Part shown: piece by piece, positions 1 through 5,253 of the stretch
Layout of the letters: every line of letters starts with the position of its first letter
Numbering within the stretch: position 1 is the stretch's first letter
Source of the DNA: Caldilineae bacterium
GTDB taxonomy: Bacteria > Chloroflexota > Anaerolineae > J102
Reading direction: 5' to 3'
Assembly: GCA_011176555.1 (NCBI GenBank)
Contig: DUEF01000147.1
Coordinates: 1 to 5,253, forward strand
DNA length: 5,253 nucleotides
Notes under the pieces: generated by a model
What the model saw: the letters and a program-made list of their open reading frames with translations, nothing else
Told to the model about the DNA's origin: nothing
The model's database searches: none
Translations under genes and position numbers: made by a program

Positions 1-1633
1 CACGGTGGAAGTAGGTGTCATCGCCGGCGCTACGGACGTAAAAATCAGAACCAGGATGTTCGCCCCCGCCGGGCAGGCGGTTGCCGAAATAGGCGTCGTT
101 CAGGTCGAAAGTCCGTGTCAGCCATTGGCCGCTGTTTTGCTTCTGAATCGTTCCCGCCAGTTTGTCGGCGTCATCTCCGGCATCGTAGTACAACGCCCAG
201 GAACCGCTTCCTTGATCCAGGTAGATGACCTCAATCGTGACGGGGGAGCCGGCGTTCTCGTAAAGCCAGGCGTCTTCCACATCGAAATAGAGGCTGGGAT
301 TCCCGGTGGAGAGGTCGGTGCGGCGGGTGTATCGTCCTTCCTTGGCTTCTGTCACCTCCCAGTCTGGCACGCTCCGGCCACCTGGAACAGCATCGTTTTG
401 GGTGAGCCAGAGACCGAAATTGCCCCAGTACGGGAACCAGTCGGAGGTCTCGAATTCTGGCGGGAGCGTCTCATGTTCGCGCATCGCCACCCACACCGAG
501 TCCGTTTCATCCAACTCGACGCCGAGATAGTGATTGGCGAATTCGAGATAGGGCGCGCGGTCGGGATCAGTCACCAGCCCCTTGGAAAAGACGAAATAAT
601 CGGCATGAGCATTGAGACCAGCATACACGCACCACATCGTAATGCCTGCACTGCGTTCACCGGTTTTGTAGTCGACGCATTTTTGGGTGTCGTAACTTTC
701 CCAGGCCATGGGAACGTCTTGCCACCAGGTGAAGAAAGGATCCCAAAAGCCGGCTTTGTAATAGGATTTGTCGGGGTTGTCGACGATTGCGCCGTTGGAA
801 TCAGGCGTCAGGCCGTTGTGTTTGAGGCCGATGCCCAGGTTGGCGGCGTAATCCGTCAGTTCGCGCCTTTGCCTGATAGACGAGGTCTCAGGGTTGTAGA
901 CAGGCGCGAATTGATAGAGCACGGGCGTTTCCCGGAAGGCCTCGGCAAAGTAGTCCATCACTGCTTTGGAATAATCGATCCAGACCTCTTCTGTGAGCCC
1001 AGCATTGAGCATGCAGGACCATTCGCTGCGGCTAGAAGGTTTGGCTTCGCCAAAAATGCCTGTCGCCAGTTCTATCCAGGCGATGCGGGGGTCATTGTCA
1101 TAGCGCGCGGCAAAGGCCTGAATGAATTCACGGTATTCCGCCATTAAGAGAGGGCTCCAATAGCGTGGGATGGGCCACTGTAAGGCGTCGCAGCGCACGA
1201 CGGTTTCTTCATGTTCCCACACCAGCCAGCGCGGAATGCGCGTACCCCCGCAGCAGCGGCCACTGTAGAGCGAAAATCCCACCCCAGCCGGTTTGCCCAG
1301 ATGGGTTTGTCGCTCCAACCAGTTGTCTACAATTGACCAGTCGAAGATGTCGTCCTCAATTTCGATGTCATCCCAGTAAAATGGCATGTGACCGCCCTCG
1401 TGATAAGGGTATTCGGCAGGATCGAGGGGATCTTTGTCGAAGAAAACGTAAATGCCCGGATAGGGCCCCTTGGGATTGGCTGTCACAGACTCGGATTGAG
1501 AAGCAGACTGTCCTGGCGGCATCGCCAGCGACCGTGTGGTCGCCTCGATAGGGGTCTTGAGTAGGATGAGCAGAAGCGGTGCGGACAGGGCGAGGGCGAA
1601 GAACATGATTCGCCGAGACACAAATTTGAGCAT
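1..1633 (-). CDS. Secreted or membrane-anchored glycoside-hydrolase-like protein (partial, C-terminus cut by window edge)
   Basis: The frame is open for 544 codons from ATG 1633 to the left edge without a stop. Residues 9-25 are hydrophobic after Lys/Arg residues (MLKFVSRRIM start), indicating a signal peptide or signal anchor, so the enzyme acts outside the cytoplasm. Residues 57-400 read like a TIM-barrel glycosidase of the beta-galactosidase/DUF4832 type: W87-DDIE-IEDDIFDWS near 87-100, PRW at 134-136, and GIFGE ending at Glu196, a plausible acid/base. Glu312 in PMAWES is a candidate nucleophile. From about residue 422 to the edge (VPDWEV onward) there is a beta-rich, Asp/Gly-rich domain resembling the C-terminal jelly-roll modules of such proteins. 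The fold class is recognised from motif style; substrate and catalytic assignments are inference. An AAGGA at 1646-1650 lies 12 nt before the start. It is divergent from nfeD. Confidence 0.75.
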   Translation of the reverse strand, partial: MLKFVSRRIMFFALALSAPLLLILLKTPIEATTRSLAMPPGQSASQSESVTANPKGPYPGIYVFFDKDPLDPAEYPYHEGGHMPFYWDDIEIEDDIFDWSIVDNWLERQTHLGKPAGVGFSLYSGRCCGGTRIPRWLVWEHEETVVRCDALQWPIPRYWSPLLMAEYREFIQAFAARYDNDPRIAWIELATGIFGEAKPSSRSEWSCMLNAGLTEEVWIDYSKAVMDYFAEAFRETPVLYQFAPVYNPETSSIRQRRELTDYAANLGIGLKHNGLTPDSNGAIVDNPDKSYYKAGFWDPFFTWWQDVPMAWESYDTQKCVDYKTGERSAGITMWCVYAGLNAHADYFVFSKGLVTDPDRAPYLEFANHYLGVELDETDSVWVAMREHETLPPEFETSDWFPYWGNFGLWLTQNDAVPGGRSVPDWEVTEAKEGRYTRRTDLSTGNPSLYFDVEDAWLYENAGSPVTIEVIYLDQGSGSWALYYDAGDDADKLAGTIQKQNSGQWLTRTFDLNDAYFGNRLPGGGEHPGSDFYVRSAGDDTYFHR

Positions 1634-1674
1634 AGATTGATTTTATCCTTATTCTTGTTCGGTGGCGCGGGCAG

Positions 1675-1703
1675 AGTGTACTGGGTTTACTTCTTCCCGT
1701 CAA
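1675..1703 (-). promoter_or_regulatory. Sigma-70-type promoter for the glycosidase-like gene
   Basis: On the minus strand, TTGACG (-35, 1698-1703, 5 of 6 consensus bases) is followed after exactly 17 bp by TACACT (-10, 1675-1680, 4 of 6). The predicted start of transcription, near 1668, gives a leader of about 35 nt containing the AAGGA ribosome site. The spacing and position fit well; use in vivo is inferred. Confidence 0.5.
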
Positions 1704-1826
1704 AAGGAGCAAGCATGGGCGCAGCGCATCTGTTAAGACGCTGTTTCGTCGCTAAACCGTATTGACAGCCGTTTCCGACAAGTCTACGGCGTCAGTTTCC
1801 GGTCTTCTTTGCGTCAGGTTTGGGTC

Positions 1827-1855
1827 TGGAAAACCGGCCAGGTTACTGGTAGAAT
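1827..1855 (+). promoter_or_regulatory. Probable promoter of the nfeD-paraslipin operon (extended -10)
   Basis: TAGAAT (1850-1855, 5 of 6 consensus bases) is preceded by TGG, making an extended -10. A weak -35, TGGAAA (1827-1832, 4 of 6), lies 17 bp upstream. Transcription would begin near 1862, about 50 nt before the nfeD start. Confidence 0.42.
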
Positions 1856-1911
1856 AAGTATATCATCTTCATTTTCTGGTTATGGCCAAGCTGCTATAGG
1901 GAGGCATCATC

Positions 1912-2364
1912 ATGGACGTATCAATCATCAAATGGATCTGGCTCATCATCGCCATGCTCTTTTTTCTGGCCGAGGTGATGACAGTCGGCTTTGTGCTGGC
2001 AGCGTTTGGCGTTGGCGCATTGGCCGCCTTTCTCGTGGCTTTGCTGGGTTTCGATCTGCAATGGCAATTGCTCGTCTTCGTTGTGGTTTCAGCCATCAGC
2101 GTCGTACTGTCCCGTCGTTTCGCCGACCGCGTAACCGGCGAACAAGCCGAGGGTGTGGGCGTCGACCGCGTACTCGGCAAATACGCGGTGGTGCTGACGC
2201 CCATCGAACCACGAGAGGCGAAAGGCCGTGTGCGGGTGGAGCGTGAGGAATGGCGCGCTGAATCCGAAGACGGCCAGGTGATTCCCGTCGATACCATCGT
2301 TCAAGTGGTCAGGGTCGAGGGTACGCGCTTGATCGTGCGTCCCGCCCCCGACCAGGAAATCTGA
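1912..2364 (+). CDS. nfeD: NfeD-family membrane protein (short form)
   Basis: This 150-residue protein has the short NfeD (YbbJ-like) layout. There are three hydrophobic segments at about residues 6-20, 24-46 and 50-67, then a soluble OB-fold-like domain at about 85-145. The first segment ends in LAEVMTVGF, like the Glu-containing segment ending in GF seen across the family. The domain carries the typical pattern G-R-V-R-V-E-REEW (105-114) followed by a basic and acidic turn. Short NfeD proteins lack the serine-protease domain of long forms and are thought to act with SPFH proteins in membrane organisation. The start is fixed by AGGGAGG at 1898-1904, 7 nt upstream. It lies 35 bp before the paraslipin gene on the same strand, the classic partner arrangement. 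The family call is secure; the precise function is not known. Confidence 0.9.
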   Translation: MDVSIIKWIWLIIAMLFFLAEVMTVGFVLAAFGVGALAAFLVALLGFDLQWQLLVFVVVSAISVVLSRRFADRVTGEQAEGVGVDRVLGKYAVVLTPIEPREAKGRVRVEREEWRAESEDGQVIPVDTIVQVVRVEGTRLIVRPAPDQEI

Positions 2365-2399
2365 TTCCCACCGTTCTCTCAATCCCCCCGAGGTGTATT

Positions 2400-3335
<936 letters not shown>

Positions 3336-3363
3336 CATCAGTGGTTTAGAATGCAAACAACGT

Positions 3364-3390
3364 GGAGCGCCAGCGACAAACTGGCGCTCC
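3364..3390. terminator. Hairpin between convergent operons, probable bidirectional terminator
   Basis: GGAGCGCCAG (3364-3373) and CTGGCGCTCC (3381-3390) pair perfectly over 10 bp around a 7-nt loop. It lies 28 nt after the paraslipin stop and 32 nt after the stop of the minus-strand 2H gene, so it can serve both. The T-run is poor on either side (TTGGTT on plus, ACGTTGTTTG on minus), so termination may be partial or the hairpin may instead protect the 3' ends. Confidence 0.6.
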
Positions 3391-3422
3391 TTGGTTAGAG
3401 CTAAATAACTTACGGAACAGGT

Positions 3423-3986
3423 CTAGCCAAGCGGAAAGGCCGTATGCTCCCACCAGCGCCCGTTACGCCGCTCCATCAACCACACGTGGCTGACGCTGGC
3501 CCGGAGTGGCAGGACGGTGGCTGCTTGGATGGCGAAGTCCCGCTCGATCTCGCTCAATTTTTGCGGATCTTCGCACTGCGCCACCGTCAAGTGCGGAACG
3601 ATGTCGGGGAATTGGCCTTCGTAGGGAGGATAGTCGGGAAAGGTCGAGACCACTGCTTCTGTCAGGGTGATGAAGGGCTGGGCGGGGTCAGGCGCCAGGT
3701 AGATGCCATTGGGGAAGCGGCGGATGCCGGTGAGGGTGTAATCGAAGCGGTCGTGAGTGGAAAAAAGGCGACGCAAACGCTCCAGGACAGACCCATTCAA
3801 AGCATCGGGGTGTATGAAGGGATAGAGAATGGTGATGTGCGTCCGCACGCCATCCATAGCCACGGGATCATGTTTCATCCGCAATGGCGTCACTAACGAA
3901 TCGGCAGCGGGCGCAAACACGGTCAGGGCGGTTACATCTGGTTTGGACGGGGATTCACCTAGAGACGTGATGGTATCGTCGCTCAT
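3423..3986 (-). CDS. 2H phosphoesterase superfamily protein (2'-5' RNA ligase-like)
   Basis: With the chosen start this is 187 residues, close to the usual size of the 2'-5' RNA ligase/LigT-like family. The two hallmark motifs are present: H50-I-T52 in THITILYPF and H132-L-T134 in PHLTVAQ. They are about 80 residues apart, as needed to place both histidines in one active site. Members hydrolyse or form 2'-5' or cyclic phosphodiester bonds in RNA or nucleotides; the substrate here cannot be told. The frame could extend to ATG 4040, but that would overlap the upstream gene by 44 bp and add a non-conserved stretch. ATG 3986 leaves a 10-nt gap after the DUF2007 stop, suggesting translational coupling, although its ribosome site is weak. 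The first 18 residues are probably disordered. The stop is TAG at 3423-3425. Confidence 0.85.
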   Translation of the reverse strand: MSDDTITSLGESPSKPDVTALTVFAPAADSLVTPLRMKHDPVAMDGVRTHITILYPFIHPDALNGSVLERLRRLFSTHDRFDYTLTGIRRFPNGIYLAPDPAQPFITLTEAVVSTFPDYPPYEGQFPDIVPHLTVAQCEDPQKLSEIERDFAIQAATVLPLRASVSHVWLMERRNGRWWEHTAFPLG

Positions 3987-3996
3987 GATGATCGGC

Positions 3997-4230
3997 TCAG
4001 TCTTCCTCGCTGTCTGACCAGTCTTCTTCGAGCAGAGCACGCGCCTGTTCTTCGTCTTCTTTATGCACGAAAAGTCGCACGCCCGCGGCCAGCTGAAGCG
4101 ATGGTATCATGCCGCCGGCGTCGTCCATAACGACCATCGCGTCAATCCCGGCCGCCGCCAATTTACCCCGAACGATTGCCGCTTCAGCAGCGTTTGTAAA
4201 TACTGCAATGTTGACCATTTCTTCTGACAT
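3997..4230 (-). CDS. DUF2007-type small putative signal-transducing protein
   Basis: This 77-residue protein matches the pattern of DUF2007: VNIAVFTNAAEAAIVRGKL near residues 6-24, then AAGIDAMVVMDDAGG (26-40), GVRLFV (50-55) and a terminal helix EDEEQARALLEE. The fold is a small ferredoxin-like alpha/beta unit resembling GlnB/PII-like or ACT-like regulators; no reaction is known. The C-terminus is very acidic (DWSDSEED). A GGAG at 4241-4244 lies 10 nt before ATG 4230. A second possible start at residue 5 (4218) exists. It lies 75 bp after the stop of the peroxidase gene and 10 nt before the 2H gene start, consistent with one transcript. Function is unknown; the family assignment is from recall of its motif. 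Confidence 0.8.
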   Translation of the reverse strand: MSEEMVNIAVFTNAAEAAIVRGKLAAAGIDAMVVMDDAGGMIPSLQLAAGVRLFVHKEDEEQARALLEEDWSDSEED

Positions 4231-4305
4231 GGGAATTTATCTCCGTATAGAGTGAGGTTGATGACGTAAGGAACAGACCCAATCATAACATGGATTGTGT
4301 CCAAA

Positions 4306-4860
4306 TCAGAGCGGTTCATTGTCCCAGAAAGTTTCCAATTCCACACCCAGGCCATCCGCTAAACGGTTGACATAAGCGTAATAGCCCGTCACCTGATTGA
4401 TGTCGAGGATGGCTGAGTCCGAAAAGCCCTGCGTTCGCAAGGAGATCACGTCATCCTCGACCATATTCCAGGGTTCCAACGTCAGCTTGATGGCGTAATC
4501 CAGCATCGCCCGGTCTCTTTCCGATATCTGCGCCTGGCGATAATCCTGGATCAACTGCCCGACCAGCGTTTCGTTCCCGGTCAGCTTGCGGAGACCCGCT
4601 CCGTGATGCTGAATTCAGTAGTGGCACTGGTTGACGCTAGACACGACCACGGCGATCATCTCGCGCTGCATCCGCGTCAGCTCCGAACGCCCGCGCATCA
4701 GCCATTTGTACAACTCGAAATGCGCCCACAGCGAACGGGGATTGAGACTGTGGATTTTCATGATGTTGTCCACGCCGCCCCAGGGCTCGGTGAGCCTGTC
4801 GTACATCTCTTTGAGCTTGCCAGTCGCTTCATGTTCCGGGATGATGTGAATCCAGGCCAT
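4306..4860 (-). CDS. AhpD-like peroxidase-related enzyme, predicted selenoprotein (CxxU, in-frame UGA = Sec82)
   Basis: Read through one TGA, this is a complete 184-residue protein of the AhpD/carboxymuconolactone decarboxylase family ('peroxidase-related enzyme' type). It begins MAWIHIIPEHEATGKL, the usual N-terminus. The redox centre reads Ser-Val-Asn-Gln-Cys79-His-Tyr-[TGA]82-Ile-Gln-His-His86-Gly-Ala-Gly-Leu; family members have Cys at 82. The spacing matches the Mycobacterium tuberculosis AhpD relay: Glu67 at -15, Cys79 at -3 and His86 at +4, corresponding to Glu118, Cys130, Cys133 and His137. Conserved C-terminal sequence follows (DYAIKLTLEPWNMVEDDV near 121-138), ending in TGA at 4306-4308. 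ATG 4860 is chosen over 4884 because AGGAG (4867-4871) lies 6 nt upstream of it and the -10 element overlaps 4884. The expected activity is thiol/selenol reduction of hydroperoxides. A nonsense mutation is the main alternative, but the position and the hairpin argue for selenocysteine. Confidence 0.82.
4581..4612 (-). promoter_or_regulatory. Candidate bacterial SECIS element
   Basis: Starting 2 nt after the UGA, a lower stem UCAGC/GCUGA (5 bp) is separated by a small internal loop (AUCA opposite CAA) from an upper stem CGGAG/CUCCG (5 bp) capped by the loop CGGGU (4594-4598). The second loop base, 18 nt after UGA, is G. Bacterial SECIS elements are known to lie just 3' of UGA in the coding region with a G in the first two apical-loop positions, to bind SelB. 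GGUCU across the loop and 3' arm recalls the E. coli fdhF element. A competing apical pairing, GCGG/CCGC around GUCU, is also possible. The fold was done by eye. Confidence 0.7.
4615..4617 (-). other. Predicted selenocysteine codon (UGA) recoded within the AhpD-like gene
   Basis: The minus-strand codons TGC CAC TAC TGA ATT CAG CAT CAC place TGA as the second redox residue of the CxxC motif. It is the only stop in the 184-codon frame before the terminal TGA. Both flanks are in the same frame and both are family-conserved, so no frameshift is needed. Confidence 0.8.
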
Positions 4861-4886
4861 TGTCGTCTCCTGAGTGAGATTCATCT

Positions 4887-4892
4887 ATTGTA
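4887..4892 (-). promoter_or_regulatory. Probable -10 element of the selenoprotein operon promoter
   Basis: TACAAT (5 of 6 consensus bases) on the minus strand puts the transcription start near 4880, about 20 nt before ATG 4860 and downstream of the alternative ATG 4884. No good -35 is seen at 16-18 bp (the region reads AGTGGTGG), so an activator or another sigma factor may be involved, or the site is weak. Confidence 0.35.
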
Positions 4893-4901
4893 CCCTACTT
4901 T

Positions 4902-4943
4902 GGCTGTTCCACCACTTTGCGCCCATGATCGACGGCAGTTCCA
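4902..4943 (+). repeat. Imperfect direct repeat upstream of the transposase start
   Basis: GGCTGTTCCA (4902-4911) recurs as GGCAGTTCCA (4934-4943), 9 of 10 bases alike, 32 bp apart. In the same stretch CCACTTT (4912-4918) is inverted as AAAGTGG (4953-4959), and GGGAAGC is repeated at 4971-4977 and 4984-4990. These could belong to an insertion-sequence end or transposase binding sites, but the IS boundary cannot be set from one side. Confidence 0.35.
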
Positions 4944-5008
4944 AATATGACGAAAGTGGGTAAAAGTTTTGGGAAGCTATTACGGGAAGCCCTGCCTTGG
5001 AGGCATAG

Positions 5009-5253
5009 ATGAGCAAGCAAATAAGGTTCACAGCGATGTTGAAGTCGATAGAGGCGGCCCTGGAGTGGTTGCCAGAGCATCGGACAGGCAAAAACAGGCG
5101 ATGTACATTGAAGGACGCGGGATTGAGTGCCTTTTCGGTTTACATGCAATCGCTGTCCTTTTTGTCACGGCAGCAGGATATGGAGCAGAAGGAGGGGCGG
5201 AATAATGCAGGCAGCCTATTCGGGTGCGAGCAGTGCCGGGTGGTGATACGGGA
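5009..5253 (+). CDS. Transposase, N-terminal fragment (partial, probably degenerate)
   Basis: An 81-codon frame opens at ATG 5009 after GGAGG (4999-5003, 5 nt spacing) and runs off the right edge. The text MLKSIEAALEWLPEHRTGKN (10-29), then KDAGLSAFSVYMQSLSFL (35-52), QQDME (55-59), KEGRNNAGSLFG (61-72) resembles the N-terminal region of DDE transposases common in Chloroflexota and Cyanobacteria, where LPDHR-TGKN, AFSVFF-QSPSFL and KGRNNA-LFG-EQIPSDNQIRD recur. The family name is not certain. Signs of decay are a missing residue in the FSVFF stretch and the loss of the usual IPSDNQIRD after EQ (here CRVVIR), possibly from a small deletion or frameshift at about 5225-5245. The catalytic domain lies outside the window. 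Confidence 0.6.
   Translation, partial: MSKQIRFTAMLKSIEAALEWLPEHRTGKNRRCTLKDAGLSAFSVYMQSLSFLSRQQDMEQKEGRNNAGSLFGCEQCRVVIR

Noticed and set aside
5..1147. Long plus-strand open frame of 380 codons
   Set aside because: It lies antisense to a minus-strand frame that has glycosidase-like motifs, a membrane start, a promoter and a ribosome site. The plus-strand product shows no recognisable domain and is low-information, as shadows in GC-rich genes are.
1762..1790. Perfect TTGACA at 1762-1767 as an nfeD promoter
   Set aside because: At 17 bp spacing the -10 would be TACGGC, a poor match. The extended -10 at 1850-1855 is closer to the gene and better.
3444..3896. Plus-strand frame of 150 codons
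   Set aside because: It is antisense to the 2H phosphoesterase gene, whose two HxT motifs establish the minus strand as coding.
4306..4554. Separate 82-residue minus-strand gene starting at ATG 4554
   Set aside because: It begins in the middle of the AhpD-like domain, has no convincing ribosome site, and is in the same frame as the upstream part across the TGA.
4306..4860. AhpD-like gene as a simple pseudogene broken by a nonsense mutation
   Set aside because: The stop falls on the one residue where Sec replaces Cys, all relay residues and the downstream domain are intact, and a SECIS-like hairpin follows. It cannot be fully excluded without the Sec machinery or homologs.
4603..4950. Plus-strand frame of 115 codons
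   Set aside because: It is antisense to the N-terminal half of the AhpD-like gene and has no domain pattern of its own.
4895..5149. Minus-strand frames across the transposase start
   Set aside because: They are antisense to a plus-strand frame with transposase-like text and a strong ribosome site, and their products look like unordered GC-rich shadow sequence.

Overview
The window looks like a piece of a moderately GC-rich bacterial chromosome (clearly above 50% GC by eye). The gene content is a secreted glycosidase-like protein, an NfeD/paraslipin pair, a DUF2007 protein and a 2H phosphoesterase, plus a transposase fragment. It resembles environmental Chloroflexota (Anaerolineae-like) genomes, but that placement is an impression from protein style, not a proof.

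Layout. (1) Positions 1-1633, minus strand: a long reading frame that runs off the left edge. It has an N-terminal membrane or signal segment, a TIM-barrel glycoside-hydrolase-like domain and a C-terminal beta-sandwich-like domain. (2) Positions 1634-1911: a divergent intergenic region with a credible promoter for each side. (3) Positions 1912-3335, plus strand: a two-gene membrane operon, nfeD then a QmcA-type paraslipin (SPFH). A perfect 10-bp hairpin follows. (4) Positions 3423-4860, minus strand, converging on that hairpin: three genes read in the order AhpD/carboxymuconolactone-decarboxylase-family peroxidase, DUF2007 small protein, 2H phosphoesterase (2'-5' RNA ligase-like). (5) Positions 5009-5253, plus strand: the start of a probably degenerate transposase cut by the right edge.

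The main discovery is in part 4. The peroxidase gene carries an in-frame TGA at 4615-4617, exactly where the second cysteine of the AhpD CxxC redox motif belongs (Cys-His-Tyr-TGA). The frame resumes at once with the family's conserved His-His-Gly-Ala-Gly-Leu and runs to a normal C-terminus. A two-part hairpin begins 2 nt after the TGA and has a G at the second apical-loop position, as expected of a bacterial SECIS. I read this as one 184-residue selenoprotein (CxxU), which conventional gene calling would break into an 81-residue protein and an orphan 82-residue protein.

How the genes work together. NfeD and paraslipin are a known membrane-microdomain partnership. The minus-strand trio is closely spaced and may be co-transcribed, but I see no demonstrated pathway linking peroxide or disulfide chemistry, DUF2007 and the 2H enzyme. 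No selenocysteine machinery genes (selA, selB, selC, selD) lie in this window, so the Sec reading predicts them elsewhere in the genome.
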